Positions 54,782-64,000 of a stretch of DNA of 64,000 nt are shown piece by piece. A program made the translations under genes and the position numbers. This DNA comes from Acetobacteraceae bacterium (GTDB lineage Bacteria; Pseudomonadota; Alphaproteobacteria; Acetobacterales; Acetobacteraceae): contig JALHQB010000006.1 in assembly GCA_022842185.1 (NCBI GenBank), forward strand, positions 61,381-125,380, in the 5' to 3' direction. Below the pieces are notes generated by a model that had not been told where the DNA came from, did not search any database, and saw nothing but the letters and a program-made list of their open reading frames with translations. How positions within the stretch are numbered: the stretch's first letter is position 1; each line of letters begins with the position of its first letter.

Positions 54782-55792
54782 CTATTTTCCCGACAGCAGC
54801 GTGGCGAACCAGCGGCTGCCGTCGAATCGATCGCAGATCGTCAGCACCGCGATCAGCGCCGGCACGCCGATGAAGGCGCCGGGCACGCCCCACAGGAAGG
54901 CGCCGAGGAAGACGGCGACCAGCACCATGAAGGGCGAGATGGCCAGCCGTGCACCCGCCAGCCGCGGTTCGATGTAGCTGCCCGACATGAACTGGATCAC
55001 CTGGAGCGAGGCGAAGACGCCGATCGCCGCCTGCCACGACCCGAATTGCAGGATGGCGAAGACGGTCGGGAACAGGGTGGCGAGAAACGACCCGATGAAG
55101 GGGATGTAGTTGAGCACGAAGGCGATGACGCCCCATTCCGCGGCGAGTTCCAGGCCCATGGCATAGGCGAAGGCGAAGACCGCGAGGCCGGTCAGCGCGC
55201 TCATCACGGTGCGCACCGCCATGTAGGTCCGCAGCTTGGATGCGGTGTCGATCAACCCGTCGAGCACCGCCTGGGCGGTGCCGCCCATGGCGCCGAGCCG
55301 GCGTGCGGTGCCCCCGGTCTCCAGCAGCCCCAGGATCATGAAGACCAGCGTGACCGCGACGAAGGTCAGCAGGCCCTGCAACTGGCCGAGCACGTCCTGC
55401 GCCAGACGCACCAGCGATCGCATGTTGAGGTGTTCGGCGAGGATGGGCGCGACCTCGATTCCCTGCGTGGCGGCCCATTCCAGTTTCCGCAAATACAGTT
55501 CCTGCAACTGGGCCGCATTGGCGATCACCCAGCGCCCGACCCGCCCGAAGCCCCAGGCGGCGAGGAACACCATCACCGCCACCACGGTCAGCGTCACCAG
55601 CAGCGTGACGATCATCGCCACCGCCCCGCCAAGCCGGGGTTCCAGACCGCGTTGCAGCGGCCAGGCCAGCGCGATCAGGAACAGCGCGAAAGCCACCGGG
55701 GCCAGCACCGGCTGCGCCAGCGACAGGGCCGCGGCGCCGAGGATGGCCGTGCAGATGCCGGCCAGGGTGCGTAGCGCGCGATCAGAAGTCAT
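54782..55792 (-). CDS. AI-2E family transporter (TerC/UPF0118-like permease)
   Basis: 336 residues with about eight helices, typical of the AI-2E/UPF0118 exporter family. N-terminal pair (LRTLAGICTAILGAAALSLA; VAFALFLIALAWPLQRGL), a soluble helical loop (about 95-150) and the conserved C-terminal block VLNYIPFIGSFLATLFPTV, GSYIEPRLAG and LGAFLWGVPGAFIGVPALIA. Family members have been linked to export of autoinducer-2 or to Na+/H+ exchange; function here is unknown. ATG 55792. Upstream of the patatin gene, same strand. Confidence 0.88.
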   Translation of the reverse strand: MTSDRALRTLAGICTAILGAAALSLAQPVLAPVAFALFLIALAWPLQRGLEPRLGGAVAMIVTLLVTLTVVAVMVFLAAWGFGRVGRWVIANAAQLQELYLRKLEWAATQGIEVAPILAEHLNMRSLVRLAQDVLGQLQGLLTFVAVTLVFMILGLLETGGTARRLGAMGGTAQAVLDGLIDTASKLRTYMAVRTVMSALTGLAVFAFAYAMGLELAAEWGVIAFVLNYIPFIGSFLATLFPTVFAILQFGSWQAAIGVFASLQVIQFMSGSYIEPRLAGARLAISPFMVLVAVFLGAFLWGVPGAFIGVPALIAVLTICDRFDGSRWFATLLSGK

Positions 55793-55873
55793 CCCGGTCC
55801 AAACATCGTGTTGAAGGTTGCGTACCACCCTCCATCGGGGCGATGCAGGGCGCAAGGGTTGCACGGAGTTGTC

Positions 55874-57325
55874 ATGGTCGGGTTTGTGTCACGCTGGCTG
55901 CGGCGCGCCATTGTGGTGGTGGGCGCGCTGCTTCTCATTATCGTGGCGCTGCGCGCCTGGGATGTGCAGAGCGGACCACCGCTTGGCCCCTGGCATGAAT
56001 TCGTCCCGCCGGAGCTGACCGTCGCCGAACTCGACCGCGCCGACTGGGCGGGCTGGATGGCGGCCGAGGACGCCGCCTTCGCTGCCACGCGCGCGGCGGT
56101 GACCGACCGGCTCGACGCGGCCGATCGTGTGGCCATCAATCGCTGGTTCGCGGGCAGCCCGGTCAACCCGGCCCGGCTGGCGCGGGATTGGAACCGGTCC
56201 TTCGTGCTGGAGCCGTCAGGCCCGCCGGCCGGCGTCGCGGTGTTCCTGCATGGCCTGACCGACGCGCCGTTCAGCCTGCGCCACCTGGCTCAGGCATATC
56301 GCGCACAGGGCTTCGTCGCCATCGGCATGCGCATGCCCGGCCACGGCATGACCCCCGGCGGGCTGACCGAGGCGGTGTGGGAGGATTGGATGGCCGCAAC
56401 GCGGCTGGCGATGCGGGCCGCGCGGGCGCGCGTGCCATCCGGGCCGCTGCATCTGGTGGGATATTCCAATGGTGGGGCGCTGGTACTGAAGCACGCGCTG
56501 GATGCGCTGGAGGATCAGCGCCTGCCGCAGGCCGACCGGCTGGTGCTGCTCTCGCCCATGGTGGGCGTCACAGCGTTCGCGCGCTTCGCCGGGCTGGCGG
56601 GGCTGCCGGCCTTCCTGCCGCGTTTCGCCAAGGCGGCATGGCTCGACATCCTGCCGGAGTTCAATCCGTACAAGTTCAACTCGTTTCCGGTGAATGCGGC
56701 CCGGCAGACGCACCGGCTGACCGCGGCGCTGCAGGCGCAGCTCGACCGGCTGGCGCAGGGCGGGCGGCTGGCCGCGCTGCCGCCGGTGCTGACCTTTCAA
56801 TCGGTGGTGGACGCGACCGTGTCCACGCCGGCGGTGCTGACCCGGCTTTATGAAAGGCTGCCGGACAATGGGAGCGAAGTGGTGCTGTTCGACCTGAACC
56901 GCAGCGTGAAGTTCGGGCCGTTATTCGCCGCGGGGGCGGATGCGGCCCTGCAACGCATCCTGACGCCGATGCCGCGCCGCTATGCCGTCACCGTGGTGGG
57001 CAATGACGGGGACAGCCTCGCAGCGGCTGCGCGGCGCGTGCCGGCCGGCGGCACGGCGGAGGGGGTGACGCCGCTCGGCCTCGAATGGCCACGCGGCGTC
57101 TATTCGCTGTCCCATGTCGCGCTGCCGTTTCCGGCAGCGGACGGGCTGTATGGCGGCGAGCCGGACCCCGCGGATCAGATGGGCGTCGCACTCGGTGCCA
57201 TCGCGGTGCGGGGCGAACGCGGCGTGCTGGTGATGGACGCGAACCACTTCGCGCGCATCACCTGGAACCCGTTCTTCGCATACCTCATGGACCGGGTGCG
57301 GGAAGGACTTTCGCCGCCGCCATGA
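55874..57325 (+). CDS. Membrane-anchored alpha/beta hydrolase
   Basis: 483 residues. One N-terminal helix (RAIVVVGALLLIIVALRAW) anchors the protein, the rest being periplasmic. Hydrolase core: VFLHGLTDAPFSLRHLAQAY (oxyanion side), GMRMPGHGMTPGGL, nucleophile elbow LVGYSNGGALV with Ser, and a late DANHFARITWNPFF giving Asp/His candidates. GGAG lies before the ATG. Lipase/esterase-like; substrate unknown. Divergent from the AI-2E-type permease gene. Confidence 0.87.
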   Translation: MVGFVSRWLRRAIVVVGALLLIIVALRAWDVQSGPPLGPWHEFVPPELTVAELDRADWAGWMAAEDAAFAATRAAVTDRLDAADRVAINRWFAGSPVNPARLARDWNRSFVLEPSGPPAGVAVFLHGLTDAPFSLRHLAQAYRAQGFVAIGMRMPGHGMTPGGLTEAVWEDWMAATRLAMRAARARVPSGPLHLVGYSNGGALVLKHALDALEDQRLPQADRLVLLSPMVGVTAFARFAGLAGLPAFLPRFAKAAWLDILPEFNPYKFNSFPVNAARQTHRLTAALQAQLDRLAQGGRLAALPPVLTFQSVVDATVSTPAVLTRLYERLPDNGSEVVLFDLNRSVKFGPLFAAGADAALQRILTPMPRRYAVTVVGNDGDSLAAAARRVPAGGTAEGVTPLGLEWPRGVYSLSHVALPFPAADGLYGGEPDPADQMGVALGAIAVRGERGVLVMDANHFARITWNPFFAYLMDRVREGLSPPP

Positions 57326-57329
57326 CGGG

Positions 57330-57569
57330 TCAGCGATAATAGCCGCGACGCTGCTGCGGGGCTGTCAGTGCGCCGACAGCCGCACCGCCCGCGCCACCGA
57401 TCGCCGCACCGGCCAGCGGCGACCCGCCGGTCAGTGCGGCGATGCCCGCGCCACCGGCCGCGCCAAGGCCACCGCCCACCAGGGCGCGCTGCCCGACCGG
57501 GTCGGCGCAGGCGGCGACGCCAAGGGCGAGAATGGCGGCGGCGGTCATACGCAAGCGGGACATGGTCAT
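57330..57569 (-). CDS. Small glycine-zipper lipoprotein
   Basis: 79 residues from ATG 57569 (57584 and 57563 are alternatives). Signal peptide with lipobox LGVAAC, then a Gly/Ala-rich stretch (GGGLGAAGGAGIAALTGG; GAAIGGAGGAAVGAL) typical of glycine-zipper outer-membrane lipoproteins (SlyB/OsmB-like), ending RRGYYR. Role likely structural. Convergent with the hydrolase gene (stops five bases apart). Confidence 0.82.
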   Translation of the reverse strand: MTMSRLRMTAAAILALGVAACADPVGQRALVGGGLGAAGGAGIAALTGGSPLAGAAIGGAGGAAVGALTAPQQRRGYYR

Positions 57570-57676
57570 GGCTGCAGTCTCCATCGGTGAAAAAGCGATG
57601 GCGCCACTACGTCCGCCCCCTGTGTCACCAGACCGGCCGAAAAGCGGCAGAGGCTGCCCCAGCTGTCACGATGCCG

Positions 57677-59866
<2,190 letters not shown>

Positions 59867-59939
59867 GGGGCCGAAGATGGTCCCGCAGGGTGTGAAACGC
59901 CACCTTTCCGGCTGGCGATCGCTGCTCCATCGTCAGCGC

Positions 59940-60302
59940 ATGAACCGAGCCCTTCATCTGTCTGCCATCACGATTGCGCTGGCGCTCATCGCCCTTCCGG
60001 CCGCCGCGCAGGAACGGCGCTGCGGCTGGCTGGAGAACCCGACCCCCGGCAATTGGTGGCTGACCGACCGCGATGGCGAATGGGTGCTGTCCACCCAGGG
60101 GCAAGACCCGGTGGCAGGCATGGACAACGTGCCGGACATGACGACACGTGGCTGGGTCGCGACCAATGGCAGCTACGGCTATGGCTGCGCCTGCCTGACG
60201 ATGCAGACGGCGCCAGGCCGCCGGGTTGTGCGGGTGCTGGCGGCCGAACCCTTGCCGATCAGCCGGTGTCGGGCGGACCGGGCGCTTCCCGCGCCGGGAT
60301 AG
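59940..60302 (+). CDS. DUF4087 domain-containing secreted protein
   Basis: 120 residues with a signal peptide (LSAITIALALIALPAAA). The mature part matches, from memory, DUF4087: RCGWLENPTPGNWWLTDRDG, GMDNVPD, WVATNGSYGYGCACL. Three or four cysteines suggest disulfides in the periplasm. Function unknown. Divergent from uvrB; convergent with the small hypothetical gene ending at 60346. Confidence 0.87.
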   Translation: MNRALHLSAITIALALIALPAAAQERRCGWLENPTPGNWWLTDRDGEWVLSTQGQDPVAGMDNVPDMTTRGWVATNGSYGYGCACLTMQTAPGRRVVRVLAAEPLPISRCRADRALPAPG

Positions 60303-60345
60303 GATTGCGCCCCGGCCGCCGCGACGGATGGATCTTCGTCAGCCT

Positions 60346-60624
60346 TCAGTGCGAGGCGCCGGACGCGCGCGGCAAGGCGTAGGGTTCGCCGCCATGTTCC
60401 GCCCAGACCCGAGTGACCGCGGCATGCAGCGCGATGGCGAGTTCATCGAAGGCCGGTGCCGCCACAGCCGCCGCCTGTTCGCGTTGCCGCGCCAGCAGCG
60501 CCGAGATGGTGCGCGACAGCCCGTCAAGCGTCGCCAGCGGGCTGTCCTGATCTGCAATATGGTCGCGCAGCACCTGTGCGAAGGCGCTGGTCAGGTCGCG
60601 GCTCAGCAAAGGTTCAGCCAGCAC
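60346..60624 (-). CDS. Hypothetical protein, 92 residues
   Basis: Unrecognised. Starts with GTG (60624). Mostly helical: SRDLTSAFAQVLRDHIADQ, LDGLSRTISALLARQREQAA, FDELAIALHAAVTRVWAEHG. No signal peptide. No strong ribosome site is seen. It could be real but small and without relatives I know. Confidence 0.5.
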   Translation of the reverse strand: MLAEPLLSRDLTSAFAQVLRDHIADQDSPLATLDGLSRTISALLARQREQAAAVAAPAFDELAIALHAAVTRVWAEHGGEPYALPRASGASH

Positions 60625-60659
60625 GGCACAGCCCGGTTCATTGGAGCGACCAGCGCCGG

Positions 60660-60747
60660 ATCAACTGGCGCGAAGCGCTCCATGCCTTTGTTTGATCGAG
60701 CATCATCACGCCCGACTGAATCCAGCCAGGCGCGTGACGATGCTCAA
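60660..60747 (+). repeat. Dispersed two-hairpin repeat A, copy 4
   Basis: Second part well preserved: GGCGCGAAGCGCTCCATGCC, TTTGTTTGATCGAGCATCAT, then CACGCCCGACTGAATCCAGC and CAGGCGCGTGACGATGCTC. The first hairpin is shortened. Upstream of the small hypothetical gene. Confidence 0.75.
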
Positions 60748-61093
60748 GGGAATGCCGGCAGGTGTGACCGACCCGCCTATAATTTCCTTGGCATGGGTCT
60801 GACTGCAAGCGTCGTGTTGGGGGCGCCCGTGAACGGTCTGTCTATTGTGAGTGAACGGCGAGTTAGGGGCTGTCGCCCCGGCCCGCGCATCGCTAGCGTG
60901 GTGCAATACCTGATTCCCCGGCGCGAAATCGTCGTGAACGTAGCGTCATAGAATTCCGTTAATCGCGTTATTTCAGCGTGTTAGCAGTATTTTCAGAGAA
61001 TTCACGCGGGCGGCGGAAACGCCAGAGTCCTGTGGACGGCTGATGATCCAGGCGCATAGATCATGGCACGACGTGTCGCCTGGAGGGCTCGCG
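60748..61093. other. 346-base intergenic stretch before a small gene
   Basis: No convincing gene (frames are short and lack ribosome sites). An A/T-rich patch at 60945-61010 (GAATTCCGTTAATCGCGTTA, TTAGCAGTATTTTCAGAGAATTC) probably carries the promoter of the gene at 61094. Confidence 0.5.
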
Positions 61094-61312
61094 ATGTCCC
61101 AGATCCTTCAATTCACCCCACCATCGCGAGACTTGGTGGTTCCCGTCTCGCATCGTGAATCCGCCGGCCTTCCGGGCACGGACACCGCGGCGCTGGCCGA
61201 TGCGGCACGGGCGATCGATACCATCCTCGCCCAGGCCCATGAACAAGGTGCCCTCGACGCCGTCCGGGTGCTGGGCAATCTCTCGAGCCTGCTGCGCGCC
61301 CTGCCGCGCTGA
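61094..61312 (+). CDS. Hypothetical protein, 72 residues
   Basis: Unrecognised small protein. GGAGGG lies six bases before ATG 61094, which is preferred over ATG 61043 for that reason. Starts MSQILQFTPPSRDLVVPV; the second half is a helix (ADAARAIDTILAQAHEQGAL, then RVLGNLSSLLRALPR). No membrane segment. Its stop codon overlaps the first base of repeat A5. Confidence 0.6.
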   Translation: MSQILQFTPPSRDLVVPVSHRESAGLPGTDTAALADAARAIDTILAQAHEQGALDAVRVLGNLSSLLRALPR

Positions 61313-61411
61313 GCGTTTCGCGCCAGACCGTATGGCGCAAAACGCTCGACGCCCTTGTTTGAGCGAGCATTTTCAAGCGCCCCGCTGAGTCCAGTCGGGC
61401 GCGATCTGCTT
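61311..61411 (+). repeat. Dispersed two-hairpin repeat A, copy 5
   Basis: GAGCGTTTCGCGCCA..TGGCGCAAAACGCTC, GACGCCCTTGTTTGAGCGAG, CATTTTCAAGCGCCCCGCTG, AGTCGGGCGCGATCTGC. Same orientation as copy 2. Between the small gene stop and the creD stop, i.e. between convergent genes. Confidence 0.87.
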
Positions 61412-61500
61412 CAGTCCAACAGCAGGGCCGCGCCCGGTCGGATCCGGGCGGACGCCCGGCGGCACCTGCCGGGCCGCGCGGCACCGGCAGGCCCCCGCCA

Positions 61501-62886
61501 TCATGCCGGCTTCGGCCCGATCCGCCGGGTCGCCACCATCACCGCCGACAGTGCGGCAAACAGCCCCAGCGCCCCGGCCAGCAGCGCCACGCTTTCGGAC
61601 CGCAGCACGACGTACAGGAAGCCGAACAACGCTGCGAGCACCCCGGCGAAGATCGCCGCCAACAGCCGCCGACCGGTGACCGCCGCGGTGTAGAGGCTGG
61701 CTTGGCCCATCACCATCGCGGTGCTGACGGCATAGGCCCAGGCGAAGCCGGACGGTTCCGCGATCGCCAGCAGCAGCAGCGGGAACAGCACCATCGACAG
61801 GCCCAGCATCGCGTACTGCACCAGGTGGATGCGGATGCGGGCCGTGGTCTCGAACAGCCAGTACGTCATCAGCGCGAGCAGCACGAACAGCGTCGCGTAT
61901 TTCGCCGTGCGATTGACCATGCGGTAGGTCGGCACCGCCTCCAGCAGCGCGACCCCCATGCCGGCCGGCAGTGCCGAGACCGCGCATTGCCCGCTGCCGA
62001 CCCGGATCGCCTGCGCCGCCATTCCGCCCACCCATTCGGCGCGGAAGCCATCATCCTCGGCTACCGCACGCAGTGGCAGATCGGCGCCGACGTAGCTCGG
62101 GCTGGCCCAGGCGCCGGTGGCGGCAAGCCGCGCGCGTGCCGCGGCCGGCAGCAGGGACAGCGTATCGGTGCCCCGCAGTTCCATCGTGCCGGCGAAGGCC
62201 GTGCCAGGCACCGGCGGGCCGTCCAGGCCGAGCGGCCAGCGCATCACGTCCCGAACCGCGCCGCAGGACCGGCCGCCTTCGCCCATGATGGACAAGGACC
62301 GTTCGCCCCAACGCAATGCCGGGGCTTCGGTCGCCGGGCGCAGGTCGCTCGCGCCGGTCAGCAGGTAGGCACCGGCCCAATCGGCCTCGACATCCGGCGG
62401 CAGCGCGCCGGCCACGTCTCCGAAGCGGCCCGACGCCTCGATTCGCGCGGTATAGACCACGGCCTCGAACAGGCCGCGCCTGCGGGTTTCGGGGACCAGC
62501 GCCGCGGTCATGGTCAGTTCCGCGGCAGGGATGACGATGGACCGGGGCTCCGCTGCCCCGCTCGCAGGCCCGGCGACGTCGCGGACCGGCACCACCAGCA
62601 TCGGCCCCAACACCGTCTGCGGTCGGCCCCAGGCGCGGCCGATCTCGGCGCGCACGTCCCGCTGGCGGTGCTCGCGTTCGGCGATCAGCTGCGCCACGAA
62701 GAATTGCGGGACCAGCAACGCCAGCACCAGCGCGCCGATGGCCAGCAGCTTGAAGCCCATGGTGCCGGCGCCGCGCGACAACAGGGTGTCCCCCATGGCG
62801 CGGGTGTACCCGGCCTGGCTGAAGGGGCGCGCGTCGTCTCCAGCGCCGGCGGATGGAGGCTGCGGGGCGGGTTGCGTGTCGGACAT
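61501..62886 (-). CDS. creD: Inner-membrane protein CreD
   Basis: 461 residues. N-terminal helix (MGFKLLAIGALVLALLVPQF), a large periplasmic domain (about 65-310) and five or six C-terminal helices. Family marks: IAEREHRQRDVRAEIGRAWG near residue 70, and VPTYRMVNRTAKYATLFVLL, LVQYAMLGLSMVLFPLLLLA. In E. coli creD is the main CreBC target and affects envelope stress and beta-lactam response. ATG 62886. Divergent from creB/creC, the classical association. Confidence 0.9.
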   Translation of the reverse strand: MSDTQPAPQPPSAGAGDDARPFSQAGYTRAMGDTLLSRGAGTMGFKLLAIGALVLALLVPQFFVAQLIAEREHRQRDVRAEIGRAWGRPQTVLGPMLVVPVRDVAGPASGAAEPRSIVIPAAELTMTAALVPETRRRGLFEAVVYTARIEASGRFGDVAGALPPDVEADWAGAYLLTGASDLRPATEAPALRWGERSLSIMGEGGRSCGAVRDVMRWPLGLDGPPVPGTAFAGTMELRGTDTLSLLPAAARARLAATGAWASPSYVGADLPLRAVAEDDGFRAEWVGGMAAQAIRVGSGQCAVSALPAGMGVALLEAVPTYRMVNRTAKYATLFVLLALMTYWLFETTARIRIHLVQYAMLGLSMVLFPLLLLAIAEPSGFAWAYAVSTAMVMGQASLYTAAVTGRRLLAAIFAGVLAALFGFLYVVLRSESVALLAGALGLFAALSAVMVATRRIGPKPA

Positions 62887-62978
62887 GCGGTCGGTTCCCT
62901 TCGACGGTGGTTCCGGACCAGCCTGGCGATGCCGCATGCAGCCGCCATGTCGCGCGCTTGCAGGGGCGGGGGATGTTT

Positions 62979-62995
62979 GGTGCAAATGCGGTGCA
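62979..62995 (+). promoter_or_regulatory. Direct repeat before creB
   Basis: GGTGCA-AATGC-GGTGCA: two identical hexamers with an 11-base period, 13 bases before the creB ATG in the creD/creB intergenic region. E. coli CreB binds a direct repeat with the same period (TTCAC-N6-TTCAC), although the sequence differs. Candidate response-regulator site. Confidence 0.4.
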
Positions 62996-63008
62996 GACGA
63001 CGAAGCGC

Positions 63009-63689
63009 ATGCCCAAGATCCTGATCGCCGATGACGACCCGCATATCCGCAACGTGATCCGCTTCGCCCTGGCGCGGGACGGCCTCGCGGTGGTCGAGGC
63101 CGCGGACGGCGCGGCGGCCCTCGACCTCATCGCGCGGGAGGCGCCGGACCTGCTGATCCTCGATGTGATGATGCCGGAGATGGATGGCACTGAATTGTGC
63201 CGGCGCCTGCGCCGGACCAGCGAGGTGCCGATCATCTTCCTGTCCTCGCGCGACGAGGAGATCGACCGCGTGCTCGGCCTCGAACTCGGTGCCGACGACT
63301 ACATGACCAAGCCATTCAGCCCGCGCGAATTGGTGGCGCGGGTGCGCGCGGTGCTGCGCCGGCTGGCGCGCCCGGCCGAAACGCCGGTGGCGGTGCTGCG
63401 GCGCGGGCTGCTCAGCCTCGATCCGCAGCGCTTCGAAGCGCGCTGGGGGGACCGGCCGATCACCTTGACCGTGACCGAATTCCGGCTGTTGCAGGCGATG
63501 GCCGCGCATCCCGGCCGGGTCTTCACCCGCGATGCGCTGATGGCCGCCGCCCATGACGATCATCGCATCGTGTCCGACCGCACGGTCGACAGCCATGTGC
63601 GCCATCTGCGCGCGAAGCTGGCGGCGGCGGGGGCAAACCCCATCGGCACGGTCCATGGGCTGGGGTACCGGTTCGCCGAGGATGGCTGA
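63009..63689 (+). CDS. creB: OmpR-family response regulator (CreB-like)
   Basis: 226 residues. Receiver domain with ILIADDDPHIRNVIRFAL (acidic pocket), phospho-acceptor Asp52 in LLILDVMMPEMDG, and the Lys in YMTKPFSPRELVARVR; C-terminal winged helix (LTVTEFRLLQAMAAHPGRVF, DRTVDSHVRHLRAKL, GTVHGLGYRF). Its stop overlaps the sensor kinase ATG by eight bases. The name CreB rests on the neighbouring creD. Confidence 0.88.
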   Translation: MPKILIADDDPHIRNVIRFALARDGLAVVEAADGAAALDLIAREAPDLLILDVMMPEMDGTELCRRLRRTSEVPIIFLSSRDEEIDRVLGLELGADDYMTKPFSPRELVARVRAVLRRLARPAETPVAVLRRGLLSLDPQRFEARWGDRPITLTVTEFRLLQAMAAHPGRVFTRDALMAAAHDDHRIVSDRTVDSHVRHLRAKLAAAGANPIGTVHGLGYRFAEDG

Positions 63690-64000
63690 TCCCGCCCGGC
63701 CGCCGCCACGGCGCGCCAAGCCGCGCATCCGCACCGTGCTGCTGCTGGTCAACCTGGTGCTGCTCGCCCTGCCGCTCGGCGGGCTGTGGATGCTGCGGTT
63801 GTATGAAAGCGCCCTGGTGCGCCAGACCGAGACGGAACTGGTCGCCCAGGCCGCGGTCATCGGGGCCGCCTATCGCGCCGCCTGGCTGCGTGCTGCGGGG
63901 GAAGACGCGCCGGCAGCGCTCGCAGTGCTGCCCGAGGCGCCGCGGGCCGAAGGCTGGGCGCCGCGCGCGGCGGCGCTGGACCTGGCGCGCGACCCCGTGC
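63682..64000 (+). CDS. creC: Sensor histidine kinase, N-terminal part (CreC-like; runs off right edge)
   Basis: Only the first 106 residues are present. After a basic start (PPRRAKPRIR) comes one membrane helix (TVLLLVNLVLLALPLGGLWM), then the start of a periplasmic sensor region with RLYESALVRQTETELVAQAA. No kinase motif is in view yet. ATG 63682 overlaps the creB stop. Identity as CreC is inferred from position beside creB and creD. Confidence 0.75.
   Translation, partial: MADPARPPPRRAKPRIRTVLLLVNLVLLALPLGGLWMLRLYESALVRQTETELVAQAAVIGAAYRAAWLRAAGEDAPAALAVLPEAPRAEGWAPRAAALDLARDPV

Noticed and set aside
59867..59945. LexA box upstream of uvrB
   Set aside because: No GTTC-N7-GTTC or its complement is present in the bases between uvrB and the DUF4087 gene.
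60706..60906. 66-codon frame between repeat A4 and the small gene
   Set aside because: No ribosome site, no recognisable features, and overlaps the repeat.

Overview
The window is GC-rich DNA from an alphaproteobacterium. Gene content and codon use point to the Acetobacteraceae (Roseomonas/Falsiroseomonas-like). The evidence is four Bug-type (tripartite tricarboxylate) solute-binding proteins in 10 kb, a K+-independent H+-pyrophosphatase, DUF3126, an MmcB-family gene behind an alphaproteobacterial LexA box, a carA-carB-greA block and a dnaG-rpoD pair. This placement is inference from gene content only. I see no prophage, transposase or CRISPR array, so this reads as core chromosome with accessory patches.

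Layout. 1-9.5 kb: catabolic and transport genes (FAH-family hydrolase, four Bug binding proteins, a patatin-like lipoprotein, an Ldh-family dehydrogenase) around a cysteine-rich PadR regulator/flavoprotein pair. 9.5-16.4 kb: Tag glycosylase, LysE exporter, trxB-lysR divergent from an Lrp/AsnC regulator, threonine ammonia-lyase, greA. 16.4-22.8 kb: a carA-SDR-LysE-membrane protein-carB run on the minus strand, where carA carries an extra N-terminal helix-turn-helix-like domain. 23-28 kb: GatB/YqeY, DUF3126, dnaG, rpoD. 28-36.8 kb: GNAT, DsbD, MgtC, H+-PPase, soluble PPase, M20 peptidase. 36.8-48 kb: tRNA-Ile2(CAT), EttA, then a surface-glycan patch (four glycosyltransferases, a sulfotransferase, an FkbM methyltransferase). 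48-57.6 kb: MFS transporter, a solitary TssC-like sheath protein, PQQ sugar dehydrogenase, two-gene SOS/dehydrogenase area, second patatin lipoprotein, AI-2E-type permease, alpha/beta hydrolase. 57.7-64 kb: uvrB, DUF4087, small orphans, and creD divergent from creB-creC (creC cut by the right edge).

Between genes lie three dispersed repeat families. Family B is about 220 bp, multi-hairpin, with seven copies, each next to a gene 3' end. Family A is about 100 bp with two hairpins and five copies. Family C is about 120 bp with two copies, each just after a stop codon, and one stem shows compensatory base changes. They account for most intergenic sequence longer than 300 bases.

The most interesting regulatory observations are two promoters (padR and carA) in which a palindrome fills the -35/-10 spacer and the start codon sits at the predicted transcription start. 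The first codes for a Cys-rich PadR protein. The second codes for a CarA with an HTH-like head. Other points of interest are the lone TssC homologue and the repeat families.
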